A stretch of 64,000 bases of DNA, taken from an uncultured Oscillospiraceae bacterium. GTDB lineage: Bacteria; Bacillota; Clostridia; Oscillospirales; Ruminococcaceae. The DNA is taken from NCBI GenBank assembly GCA_900540595.1, contig UQGL01000003.1, forward strand, positions 85,554 to 149,553, read 5' to 3'. Shown here in pieces: positions 17,106 through 24,768 of this stretch. The number at the start of each line of letters is the position of its first letter. The stretch's first letter is position 1. The notes under the pieces are model-generated. The model was given only the letters and a program-made list of their open reading frames with translations. It ran no database searches and had not been told where the DNA came from. The translations under genes and the position numbers were made by a program.

Positions 17106-18047
17106 TTACAGGTATCCCCCGCAGCGCAGCAGGAAGATCCAGCCCGTCAGCGTCAGGGCGGAAAGCAGCGTTGTCAGGGCGATGCAGCTCGATGTCAGCA
17201 CGCCCTCGTGGCCCATATTCTTGCTCATGACATAGGCGCTGGGGGTCGTAGGGCTGCCCAGCATGATGAGCAGCGCAACGAGTTCTTCATCCCGGAAGCC
17301 GAGCGCTACTGCACAAGGCAGAAACACCGCCGCCAGACCGACCGTCTTGATGAAGGCCGCCGCGACCGTAGGGCCAAGCTTTTGGATGGCCTTTGTGCCC
17401 TCAAACGATGCGCCGATCGACAAAAGCGACAGCGGCGTGGTGAGGGACGCAAGGCTGCTCATGGTCTTGGTGACCATCTGGGGCAGCGTGAAGGGCAGCA
17501 GCGCATAGACTGTGCCAAAAATGATACCCAGCAAAATCGGATTGGTGGCAACCCCGCGCAGCAGCTGCCCGGCATTCGGTGTGCTGCGCTGCAAGGGAGA
17601 TTCCATCATTAAGATGAGCACGGCAAAAATGTTGAACAGCGGCACGCTGCCCAGGATCATCAGCGGGGCCATGCCCGCATTGCCGTAGATATTCTGGATG
17701 AACGCCACACCCAGCACGGCGGCGCTGCTGCGGTAGCCCGCCTGCACAAACTCCCCTACCAGAGCTTTGTCCTTCAGGAAGCGCTTAGCCCCCGCCCAGA
17801 CGGCCAGAATGCCGACAAGCGTAGCCGCAAAGCAAAACAGCACAAATCTGGGCTGGAAATCATGCAGAATATCCACACTGCCCATGTCGAGAAACAGCAT
17901 GACAGGCAGCGTGACCTTAAAGCAAAGCTTATCCGCTGCCTTGCAGAATGCAGGCGGCAAAAAGCCTGCCTGCCCCAGCAGATACCCCACCACCATGACA
18001 AAGAACACCGGCATGGTGGCATTCAGACTAAACAGCAGGTTTTGCAT
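17106..18047 (-). CDS. AEC family transporter
   Basis: Auxin-efflux-carrier family permease, 313 residues, about ten membrane segments in two halves. Conserved features include LPVMLFLDMGS in the first half, NPILLGIIFG and GSPTTPSAYVMSKNMG in the second. The start is ATG 18047 after GAGGGG; further in-frame codons upstream run into the tRNA-Leu terminator and are rejected. AEC proteins export or import organic acids or amino-acid derivatives; the substrate is unknown here. Only 23 nt separate its start from the terminator of tRNA-Leu, so there is little room for a private promoter. Confidence 0.9.
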   Translation of the reverse strand: MQNLLFSLNATMPVFFVMVVGYLLGQAGFLPPAFCKAADKLCFKVTLPVMLFLDMGSVDILHDFQPRFVLFCFAATLVGILAVWAGAKRFLKDKALVGEFVQAGYRSSAAVLGVAFIQNIYGNAGMAPLMILGSVPLFNIFAVLILMMESPLQRSTPNAGQLLRGVATNPILLGIIFGTVYALLPFTLPQMVTKTMSSLASLTTPLSLLSIGASFEGTKAIQKLGPTVAAAFIKTVGLAAVFLPCAVALGFRDEELVALLIMLGSPTTPSAYVMSKNMGHEGVLTSSCIALTTLLSALTLTGWIFLLRCGGYL

Positions 18048-18070
18048 TGCGGCACCCCTCATTTCTTTAT

Positions 18071-18116
18071 AAAAACAAAAAAGAAAAGTCCTACAGCGAA
18101 AAACTGTAGGACTTTT
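18071..18116 (-). terminator. Terminator after tRNA-Leu
   Basis: 13-bp stem AAAAGTCCTACAG/CTGTAGGACTTTT followed on the minus strand by CTTTTTTG. It lies 2 nt behind the tRNA. Confidence 0.93.
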
Positions 18117-18118
18117 CT

Positions 18119-18202
18119 TGGTGCGGAAGATGGGACTTGAACCCACACGTCATAGACACACGCACCTCAAACGTGCCTGTCTGCCGATTCCAGCACTTCC
18201 GC
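18119..18202 (-). tRNA. tRNA-Leu (GAG)
   Basis: Class II tRNA with acceptor GCGGAAG/CTTCCGC, anticodon stem CACGT/GCGTG with loop TTGAGGT (anticodon GAG), a long variable arm, T loop GGTTCAAGTCC and an encoded CCA end. Confidence 0.96.
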
Positions 18203-18227
18203 TCAAATCGCATTGACTGCGAGAGAT

Positions 18228-18257
18228 ATAATACCACAATCCGCACCCAAAAGTCAA
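18228..18257 (-). promoter_or_regulatory. Promoter of tRNA-Leu
   Basis: TTGACT (18252-18257), 18-nt spacer, TATTAT (18228-18233) on the minus strand. Confidence 0.8.
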
Positions 18258-18289
18258 GCCTTCTGCGAAAGTTTTATTCACGAATTGCC

Positions 18290-18335
18290 AAAAACGCCCT
18301 GCGCCCCCGGAGGTTTCCTTCCGGGGGCGCAGGGC
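18290..18335 (-). terminator. Terminator after the GPH transporter gene
   Basis: 15-bp GC stem GCCCTGCGCCCCCGG/CCGGGGGCGCAGGGC followed on the minus strand by GTTTTTG. Confidence 0.93.
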
Positions 18336-18364
18336 TGTTTATGAAGAGAAAAGAAAATGGCAAA

Positions 18365-19927
18365 TCAGGCGCGGTAGCTTTCGGGCAGCTGGTCAAGGGT
18401 CTGCCACTTCTCCATGGCAGCCTCCAGCGTCATACCGTTTGCAACGGCATCGCGGCGGCAGGCGTTGACAGCCTGAATCTCCTTCATCTTCTCACCGGTC
18501 AGGGCGTAGCCCTTCATGGCGATGAGGGTGGCCGCCCAGGCGACCATCGGGATAACGCAGAACAGCACGATAACAACGACATTCATGCCCGGCGTGTAGG
18601 GGTCATACTGGGTAGGCAGGTTGTTCAGGCCGATGAAGGTCACAGCGATGCCGACGACCGTGGCAGCCAGACTGGACACCAGCTTATCGACAAGGCTGAA
18701 CAGCGTACCCATGATGCCGGGGATATACTTGCCGGAGCGGTAAGTCTCGTAATCGGAGCAGTCGGCGACCATCGGGATAGGCATATCGGCAGTGGCGTAG
18801 TATGCACCGTAGCCGATGCCGAAGAAGAGGACAAACAAAACCGTGTACAGATTGATGGACAAGCCATTCTCCCCCAGCAGGCTGAGGTGGAATGCATCGC
18901 CGTGGCCCCACAGCAGCAGCAGGACCAGCACGCCGACATAGCAGGCCAGCGCCACGCCGACATACTTTGTCAGGCTTGCCTTCTGGCCCTTCTTCTGGCT
19001 GGTGCGCACAGAGAGCAGGAAGAACGGCACACTGAACAGATAGCCCAGCACCATCATGGGCAGATACAGCCCATCGTAAGCGCCCATCATGCAGCCGTAC
19101 AGCATGCAGAGGACCGTTGTGTTGTTGGCGATGGAGAGCGCCAGCTTGGTGCCGGCACCCGCGATCATCAGCCGCTGCATGGGCTTGTTTTCCTTGATGA
19201 TCTGGATATATTCGCTGACCTTGACCTTCTGGGGCTTTTCGCCGCCGATGCCGAAATACTTGGGCTGGTCCTTCTCCCAGATGCCGATGATGGCAAGGAT
19301 GGTCAGCACAACGGACATAGCGATGCCGACCGGGGCCAGCGTGCGGAAGAACCCTGCGGAGGAGTAGCCGCCCTCATAGCTTTTGGCCAAAATCGGCGCC
19401 AGAAACTGCATGATGCCCATGCCCAGCAGGGAGCCGACCGTGTTAAAGATTGTGAAGAGCGGGCGCTGCTTCGGGTCGTTGGTCAGCACAGTCTGGCCGG
19501 AGCGGGTGCAGCTGGTCTGGAACGTATAGCCGATGACCCAGACGAAGTACAGCCCCACAAACGCGGCATAGCGCGCCCACATCATGGTATCAGGGATCAT
19601 GGGGGTGATGCCGTACAAAATCAGGATGCTGACGGCCATGATGATGTTGCCGATGGCCATGAACGGACGGAACTTACCGAATTTGCCGTTTGTGCGGTCC
19701 ATCAGCGCGCCGATGATCGGGTCGGTGATGGCGTCGCACAGACGCATGGCCGTGACCATGACCGAGGCAAACAGGGTGCCCAGCGCCAGCACATTGCTGC
19801 CGAAGGTGGCAATGTAGGAAAGCACCAGGACATAATAGACATTGGTGGCACCGTTGTTCAGCGGAAACAGTACCAGCTGGTAGAGTTTGGCGCGGTTGAC
19901 ATTCGACGCCTTTGCATTTTCGCTCAT
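18365..19927 (-). CDS. GPH family glycoside/glucuronide:cation symporter
   Basis: 520-residue MFS-type symporter of the GPH family (MelB, UidB, XynB group). Visible markers are the N-terminal FPLNNGATNVYYVLVLSYI, the cation-site region LCDAITDPIIGALMDRT and GYGAYYATADMPIPMVADCSDYE. A hydrophilic C-terminal tail resembles the IIA-less tail of this family. It starts after AAAGGAG and ends in a terminator. It is the second gene of a two-gene unit with the GH2 enzyme 52 nt upstream, so it most likely imports the glycoside or glucuronide which that enzyme cleaves. Confidence 0.9.
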   Translation of the reverse strand: MSENAKASNVNRAKLYQLVLFPLNNGATNVYYVLVLSYIATFGSNVLALGTLFASVMVTAMRLCDAITDPIIGALMDRTNGKFGKFRPFMAIGNIIMAVSILILYGITPMIPDTMMWARYAAFVGLYFVWVIGYTFQTSCTRSGQTVLTNDPKQRPLFTIFNTVGSLLGMGIMQFLAPILAKSYEGGYSSAGFFRTLAPVGIAMSVVLTILAIIGIWEKDQPKYFGIGGEKPQKVKVSEYIQIIKENKPMQRLMIAGAGTKLALSIANNTTVLCMLYGCMMGAYDGLYLPMMVLGYLFSVPFFLLSVRTSQKKGQKASLTKYVGVALACYVGVLVLLLLWGHGDAFHLSLLGENGLSINLYTVLFVLFFGIGYGAYYATADMPIPMVADCSDYETYRSGKYIPGIMGTLFSLVDKLVSSLAATVVGIAVTFIGLNNLPTQYDPYTPGMNVVVIVLFCVIPMVAWAATLIAMKGYALTGEKMKEIQAVNACRRDAVANGMTLEAAMEKWQTLDQLPESYRA

Positions 19928-19979
19928 GGGCTGCTCCTTTATCGGTATTTGTTATGGCATTGCCGCCCCCGGCGGCCTT

Positions 19980-21899
19980 TTATACCCAGTTTGCGCTGGA
20001 GGATTTTGCCTTGCCCAGCTTGTAGGCGGGGTTCGGGGTCTCGACCTTGCGGAACATCGCATCGTCGATGCAATCCCCTGCCACGGCCTGAACCTTCGTC
20101 TCGCCGTCCAGCTTGACGCGGAACTTGAAGATATGCTCGCCTGCCTGCTCCTCCAGCTTTTCGCCGTTGACATAAAGGCTTACCTGCTTCTGGTTTGAGT
20201 AGACCTTGACCTCGATCTCGCTCTGGGTGCGGTCCGCAAAGCGTTTGGAGCAGATATGCACGAACGGCTCATCGCTCCACCACGCCTTGTAGATATAGAA
20301 GCTGTCCTTCTTCGTCTTGCGGTCAAAGGTGACAAGACCCTTGTGGTTCATGCCCGGCTCGCCGCCCTGATCGCGGGCGTCTGCAGCAAAGTCGTACATG
20401 TTCCATACATGGGTTGACCACAGCCAGCTGTGGCGTTCAAAGCAGCGCAGCATGTACTCATGGTAGATTGCCTGATATTCCTCGGTATGGTCACCGCGGC
20501 GGGGATGCTCACTGTGCAGGTTGGGCATGCCCTCGGCGCCGTATTCGCTGAAGCCCAACGCGCGGTTCGGGTAGCAGAGATGGAAAAAGTCCATCCAGAG
20601 GTCATTCAGGAAGAGGCCCGGCACATACCAGCCGAGGTACAGGTTCCAGCTGACCAGATCGGTGATGTGGGCCACCGGGTTGAAGGGGCCGCACATTGCA
20701 TAGCAGGCCAGCGTGGTCAAGCGGGTCTTATCCATCTCATGGCAGAGGTCGTTCAGCACGCGGTGGTTGTCCAGCATGTCGCGCTTGTCTTTTGTGGAGA
20801 TCGTGATCTCGTTGGAGACGCCCCAGCAAACGATGCAGGCGTGGTTGTAGTTCTGAACGATCAGCTCCTTCATCTGGGAGATCGTGTTCTCACGCCCGTT
20901 GGGCATATGCTCAGAGATATAGGGGATCTCTGCCCAGACGACCATGCCCGCCTCATCGCAGAGGTCGTAGAAATACTGGTCGTGCTGGTAGTGTGCCAGA
21001 CGGATGGTGTTCGCGCCCAGCTCCTTGATGAGCTGCATATCCTCGTCATGCATTTCCCGGGTGATGGCATTGCCGAGGCCCTTGCGGTCCTGATGGCGGG
21101 AAACACCGTGCAGCGGGTAGGCGCGGCCGTTGAGGAAGAAGCCCTTCTGCGGGTCAACATGGAAGCTGCGCACGCCAAAGCGCTGCCGCACCTCGTCCTG
21201 TACGGCCCCGTTCAGCACCAGACGCACCGCGCAGGTGTAGAGATAGGGGTCGCGCACGCCGTCCCACAGATGGGGATGCGCAAGCGTGACTGCGGCGTCA
21301 CTGCCCTTGCCTGTCAGCACCTCAGCCCCGGCGGCATCGAGGATCGAGAACTCGATCTCGCCCTCCCCCTCGATGCGGGTCTTGACGGTGATGTCTGCAT
21401 TTGCACCGTTGACGGTCGGGGTGATCTGCACGCCGCAGCTGCCCAGATAGTCCAGCGCAATGTGATTTTTGCTGACGACCAGCAGGCTGACATCGCGGTA
21501 GATGCCGCCGTAGAAGGTGAAGTCCGCCTTCTGGGGATAGACGCGGTCATTCTTGCTGTTGTCCACCGACACGGTCAGCTCGTTCTCCTCCGCCAGCAGG
21601 CCGGTCACCTCTGCGCGGAAGGTCGAGTAGCCGCCGTCATGGCGCATGACCTCCTGACCGTTCAGCGTGACCCTTGCGCTGGCGTTGACGCCCTCAAACT
21701 GCAGCCAGACCTGCTGCGTTTCAGCGTCATAAGCGGGGGCCGCAAACTGCGTTGTATAGGTGCAGGTGCCGCGCCAATAATCATTGCCACCGTCCTGACC
21801 GTCGATGTTGTTCCAGGTATGGGGCAGATTCACCGCAGCGGTTTTGCCGTCCGGCCCGGTGAACTGCCAGTTTTTCATCAGCTTGGTCGTGCTTCGCAT
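19980..21899 (-). CDS. Glycoside hydrolase family 2 (beta-glucuronidase or beta-galactosidase)
   Basis: 639-residue cytoplasmic GH2 enzyme: sugar-binding domain (1-145), immunoglobulin-like domain (150-245) and TIM barrel (250-560). The catalytic acid/base is in WGVSNEI (Glu364) and the nucleophile in FSEYGAEG (Glu452). Length and domain set fit the short UidA-like group and not the 1000-residue LacZ. A MNHKGL motif (Asn518, Lys520) stands where E. coli GUS has its NxK carboxylate-binding pair, which favours a glucuronide substrate, but related beta-galactosidases have similar sequence. It starts after GGAGGG. No signal peptide is present, in line with import by the linked GPH symporter. Confidence 0.88.
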   Translation of the reverse strand: MRSTTKLMKNWQFTGPDGKTAAVNLPHTWNNIDGQDGGNDYWRGTCTYTTQFAAPAYDAETQQVWLQFEGVNASARVTLNGQEVMRHDGGYSTFRAEVTGLLAEENELTVSVDNSKNDRVYPQKADFTFYGGIYRDVSLLVVSKNHIALDYLGSCGVQITPTVNGANADITVKTRIEGEGEIEFSILDAAGAEVLTGKGSDAAVTLAHPHLWDGVRDPYLYTCAVRLVLNGAVQDEVRQRFGVRSFHVDPQKGFFLNGRAYPLHGVSRHQDRKGLGNAITREMHDEDMQLIKELGANTIRLAHYQHDQYFYDLCDEAGMVVWAEIPYISEHMPNGRENTISQMKELIVQNYNHACIVCWGVSNEITISTKDKRDMLDNHRVLNDLCHEMDKTRLTTLACYAMCGPFNPVAHITDLVSWNLYLGWYVPGLFLNDLWMDFFHLCYPNRALGFSEYGAEGMPNLHSEHPRRGDHTEEYQAIYHEYMLRCFERHSWLWSTHVWNMYDFAADARDQGGEPGMNHKGLVTFDRKTKKDSFYIYKAWWSDEPFVHICSKRFADRTQSEIEVKVYSNQKQVSLYVNGEKLEEQAGEHIFKFRVKLDGETKVQAVAGDCIDDAMFRKVETPNPAYKLGKAKSSSANWV

Positions 21900-21922
21900 T
21901 GCGCCCTCCTGTGTTGTATTTT

Positions 21923-21950
21923 ATACTATAAGCATTGTACAGGAGTGCAA
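21923..21950 (-). promoter_or_regulatory. Candidate promoter of the GH2-GPH operon
   Basis: TTGCAC (21945-21950) and TAGTAT (21923-21928) with a 16-nt spacer; overlapping TATAGT and TATAAA offer other -10 choices. The position 24 nt before the start codon fits a short leader. Confidence 0.4.
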
Positions 21951-22012
21951 ATTTATTCGCAATAGGTTTGCGAAAAGCGGTACTGCCTGTGCGAAATTCG
22001 GTTTTTTCGCCA

Positions 22013-22061
22013 CAAAAAAAGTCCCCACTGCTTTGTACAATCTGCACAAATCCGTGGGGCT
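22013..22061 (-). terminator. Terminator after the first AgrC-type kinase gene
   Basis: Outer stem GCCCCAC/GTGGGGAC with an inner TTGTGCA/TGTACAA pairing, followed on the minus strand by TTTTTTTG. It is 9 nt behind the kinase stop. Confidence 0.8.
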
Positions 22062-22069
22062 TGTTTTGT

Positions 22070-23353
22070 CTATTCAGCTTTCGGGGGCGGCAGCACGATC
22101 TTGACTGCAAACAGCGCCCCGCGGGGTTCCGTTGCCATGCTGCCGTTGTATTTGTGCACGATGCGGCGCGCCACCTTTAGCTCATAGCTGTGGCGGCGGC
22201 CGTGATCCGGCTGCTCCGCCGGGTGCGGCCCGATGACATTGACGACCGCAAAGCCCTGCCGTCTGCAGACCAGCAGGTCGATCATACGGCGGTCGGTATC
22301 CCGCTGCTGGGCAGCGGTGTCAATGGCCTGATCCAGCAGGTTGGAGAAAAGTGCATACAGGTCTCCCGGCTCAATGGCCGCCAGACAGGTGCCATCGGCC
22401 ACACAGTTCAGCCGGATGCGCTGGGCCTCGCACAGCAGGCTCTTTTCGGTCAGCACAACATCCAGCACCTCGTTGCCGGTGGCGGCGTTGGCGTCATACA
22501 TCCGGGCGGCCTGCTCGGCCTCGTCCAGACTTTGCGAGACGGCTGCATCGGGCTGCAGGCGGCGCAGGTCTGCGATCTGCACCTTCAGCTCATGGCATTT
22601 ACGGTTGATGATTTGCACATTCTGCCGCGCGATCTGGTACTGCTTGCGCTGGCGGTCGTACAGCAGGTTGAGGGCATCCATCTCCTTCTGCAGGGCGGCC
22701 TTTTTGAAAAGCTCCGTCTGCAGATAGAGCAGCGTCACGCAGTAAAATTGGGTCAGCAAGGACGGTGCCACCACCGCCGAGGGGCGCAGCCCGATACGCA
22801 GACTTGTCTGCAGGGCAAAGAACTGAAAGACGAACATGACCCCCAGCAGCCCGGCACTGCCAAGCTGGCGCGGGCCGATGTGGTAGGTCCCGTCCTCCGG
22901 CATTGTCCGGGCCACGGTAAAGCGGACCACGATGCAGCATACCACCGTAAAGCCAAGCTGGCCGAGCAGCATTGGCGTGCTGTACAGGGAAAGATGCTGC
23001 ATGCCGAGTGCCTCGGCGGTCCAGATCAGGACCCGCCACAGCTCATACACCGACTCTGAGGTCAGCACGATCCAGACGCTGCAATAGGCGCTGGCGGCCC
23101 AGTCCAGCCGGGTACACAGATGTGTGGATACCGCAGCGCAGGTAAAATAAACGGCATAGATCACAAGAAGCAGCAAGGCGTCCAGACGGCCGCTGTTGCC
23201 AAAGACCATCAGCCGCGAAAGGGGGATCACCATAATAAGATCCAGCAGGGCGCGCAGCCGGAAGTGATCCCGCTTTTTCAGCGGCAGCCAGTAGGCCAGC
23301 TGGGCGCCGCAGATGCCTGCGGCGCAGACGGCCAGACTCAGGATGGAATCCAC
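22070..23353 (-). CDS. AgrC-like GHKL sensor histidine kinase
   Basis: 427 residues. About six membrane helices occupy residues 1-205, then a coiled-coil and His region (AALQKEMDALNLLYDRQRKQ; CHELKVQI around 250) and a GHKL ATPase domain (about 305-425). The N-box reads FSNLLDQAIDTAA and the glycine-rich box is weak (HGRRHSYELKVARRIV), so ATP binding may be altered. It begins directly after the stop of the LytTR regulator gene. The layout is that of peptide-sensing kinases (AgrC, ComD), but no agrB/agrD genes are nearby, so the signal is unknown. Confidence 0.85.
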   Translation of the reverse strand: MDSILSLAVCAAGICGAQLAYWLPLKKRDHFRLRALLDLIMVIPLSRLMVFGNSGRLDALLLLVIYAVYFTCAAVSTHLCTRLDWAASAYCSVWIVLTSESVYELWRVLIWTAEALGMQHLSLYSTPMLLGQLGFTVVCCIVVRFTVARTMPEDGTYHIGPRQLGSAGLLGVMFVFQFFALQTSLRIGLRPSAVVAPSLLTQFYCVTLLYLQTELFKKAALQKEMDALNLLYDRQRKQYQIARQNVQIINRKCHELKVQIADLRRLQPDAAVSQSLDEAEQAARMYDANAATGNEVLDVVLTEKSLLCEAQRIRLNCVADGTCLAAIEPGDLYALFSNLLDQAIDTAAQQRDTDRRMIDLLVCRRQGFAVVNVIGPHPAEQPDHGRRHSYELKVARRIVHKYNGSMATEPRGALFAVKIVLPPPKAE

Positions 23354-24061
23354 CTACAGCGCACCCCCGACATATGCCGCCACGGCGGCCAAAAACGCTG
23401 CGCGCTGGCGGCGGCTGATCTCCAGCCGTTCCTCCCCCACCTGCACAAAGTCGTCCTGCACACCGCGCACATGGCGCAGATTGACCAGATAGCACTGGTT
23501 GCACCGGGCAAAATGGTAGGCGGTCAGGTCCTTCTCCGCCTTGAGCAGACTGCCGCGCACCGACCATGTCCCGGTCGTGGTGTGGTAATGCAGCAGCCGG
23601 TCGCGCGTTTCCAAATACAGGATGTCATCGGTGGCCAGCAGCTGCACGCCGCCGCCCACCTGCAGGGTAATCTGCCCGCCGCGCCGGCGGCAGATACGCT
23701 GCAGCGCGCGGTCCAGCTTTGTGCTGAACTGGTAGTAGCTGACGGGCTTGAGCACAAAATCCAGCGCATCGACCTCATAGCCGCGTATGGCATACTGCGC
23801 CATATTCGTCACAAAAATCAGCACCACATCGGGGTCCAGCAGCCGGATACGCTCCGCCGTGGGCATGCCGCCCAGCGTGGGCATCTCAATATCGAGAAAA
23901 ATAATATCAAACCCGGGGCGGTAAGGCTCCACGATCTGGGAGCCGTCCGCAAAGGGGGTCACTTCCAGCAGCTGGCCGCTCTCCTGCGCGTACTGCGCAA
24001 TAAAGCCGCACAGCTCCTGCCGCACAGCAGCGTTGTCCTCGACAACGGCGATCTTTGCCAC
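23354..24061 (-). CDS. LytTR-type response regulator (AgrA-like)
   Basis: 235 residues. The receiver domain has IAVVEDN, phospho-Asp in IIFLDIEMP and LIFVTNMAQYAIRGYEVDALDFVLKP. The C-terminal LytTR DNA-binding domain is at about 130-230 (YLETRDRLLHYHT, FARCNQCYLVNLRHV). The start is GTG 24061 after GGGGGAG. It is transcribed just before its kinase. LytTR regulators bind direct repeats about 21 bp apart; I did not find an obvious set in this window. Confidence 0.92.
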   Translation of the reverse strand: MAKIAVVEDNAAVRQELCGFIAQYAQESGQLLEVTPFADGSQIVEPYRPGFDIIFLDIEMPTLGGMPTAERIRLLDPDVVLIFVTNMAQYAIRGYEVDALDFVLKPVSYYQFSTKLDRALQRICRRRGGQITLQVGGGVQLLATDDILYLETRDRLLHYHTTTGTWSVRGSLLKAEKDLTAYHFARCNQCYLVNLRHVRGVQDDFVQVGEERLEISRRQRAAFLAAVAAYVGGAL

Positions 24062-24093
24062 GGGCCGTCTCCCCCTTTCTTACATATATCTTT

Positions 24094-24122
24094 ATTATGA
24101 CAAATATCCATAAAAAAAGCAA
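24094..24122 (-). promoter_or_regulatory. Candidate promoter of the first LytTR/AgrC pair
   Basis: TTGCTT (24117-24122), 17-nt spacer, CATAAT (24094-24099), 33 nt before the GTG start. Confidence 0.5.
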
Positions 24123-24135
24123 CACCCTTTATAAC

Positions 24136-24178
24136 AAAAGGTGCCGCCCTGACCGGAAATTATTGGCGGCCGGCACTT
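24136..24178 (-). terminator. Terminator after the 110-residue protein
   Basis: Interrupted stem GTGCCG.CC/GG.CGGCAC around an AT-rich loop, followed on the minus strand by CTTTTG. It starts at the stop codon of the upstream gene. Confidence 0.6.
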
Positions 24179-24510
24179 TACCGGTCCGGCTCGCAGTCCA
24201 GAATGGAGGGGATATTTTCCCAGCGGACCGCCTCGCTCCGGTAGCGCTCCTGCAGCCATGCCACCGCTGCATCCAGCCCCGCCTGACTGCCGTCAAACTC
24301 AGCGGACTCGATTTTTTCCTCCGCCGTATGCTCGATGCTCCACGGGCCGGGCCAAATCTGGGCGGTCAGGTACTCCAGCTTTTTCTTACCGCTTTCATCG
24401 TTGGGGTCTGCTTTTTTGCCGGGCGTGATGACATACCGCATACCGCCCTCGGCCCCGGAATAGGGGTTGCCGTTATGGAACCAGTGATAGATCGGGAAAG
24501 CGTCAAGCAT
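24178..24510 (-). CDS. Conserved hypothetical protein, 110 residues
   Basis: Soluble, acidic protein with no signal peptide or membrane segment. Recognisable features are MLDAFPIYHWFHNGNPYSG, RYVITPGKKADPNDESGKKK and a Trp-rich IWPGPW. The start at ATG 24510 is chosen because GAGGTG precedes it; further upstream codons would read through a terminator and into tRNA-Gly. I do not recognise the family. It lies 20 nt after the terminator of tRNA-Gly and has no visible promoter of its own. Confidence 0.65.
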   Translation of the reverse strand: MLDAFPIYHWFHNGNPYSGAEGGMRYVITPGKKADPNDESGKKKLEYLTAQIWPGPWSIEHTAEEKIESAEFDGSQAGLDAAVAWLQERYRSEAVRWENIPSILDCEPDR

Positions 24511-24527
24511 GGCGGGCACCTCACAAC

Positions 24528-24562
24528 AAAAAATGTCCTGATGCAAGAGCATCAGGACATTT
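24528..24562 (-). terminator. Terminator after tRNA-Gly
   Basis: Stem AAAATGTCCTGATGC/GCATCAGGACATTTT with a 4-nt loop, followed on the minus strand by a T-run. It directly abuts the tRNA end. Confidence 0.92.
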
Positions 24563-24638
24563 TGGAGCGGGATACGAGTCTCGAACTCGCCACCTACTGC
24601 TTGGGAAGCAGTCACTCTACCGGATGAGCTAATCCCGC
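24563..24638 (-). tRNA. tRNA-Gly (CCC)
   Basis: Acceptor GCGGGAT/ATCCCGC, D stem GCTC/GAGT-like, anticodon loop TTCCCAA (anticodon CCC, codon GGG), T loop AGTTCGAGACT and an encoded CCA end. Confidence 0.96.
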
Positions 24639-24651
24639 ATCAGTGACTGCT

Positions 24652-24680
24652 ATTATAGCGCAAATCAGGTGGGTTGTCAA
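24652..24680 (-). promoter_or_regulatory. Consensus promoter of tRNA-Gly
   Basis: TTGACA (24675-24680), 17-nt spacer, TATAAT (24652-24657) on the minus strand. Confidence 0.93.
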
Positions 24681-24683
24681 GGG

Positions 24684-24755
24684 GGGGCGGGCGGCATATA
24701 TGCCGCCCCTACTGCGGTGGATTTTGTAGGGGGCGGCGTCCCCGACGCCCCGCGG
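24684..24755. repeat. GTAGGGGC-type palindromic repeat and left 32-bp copy beside polC
   Basis: A perfect 20-bp palindrome, GGGCGGCATATATGCCGCCC (24689-24708), ending CCTAC, is followed by a unit starting TTGTAGGGGGCGGCGTC (24724-24755). The second unit is identical over 32 bp to 29107-29138, in the same orientation, on the other side of polC. It belongs to a family of short GC-rich repeats seen elsewhere in the window. Confidence 0.8.
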
Positions 24756-24768
24756 ATGGGTAATCCTT

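Noticed and set aside
18048..18202. T-box or tRNA-sensing leader for the AEC gene
   Set aside because: The structure is a complete tRNA-Leu gene with CCA and a simple terminator; no T-box sequence or specifier loop is seen.
18137..20116. Plus-strand open frame of about 659 codons opposite the GPH symporter
   Set aside because: It starts inside tRNA-Leu, is very His/Asp-rich as antisense frames are, and the minus strand is a clear transporter.
20430..21965. Plus-strand open frame opposite the GH2 gene
   Set aside because: Antisense shadow; the GH2 catalytic motifs are on the minus strand.
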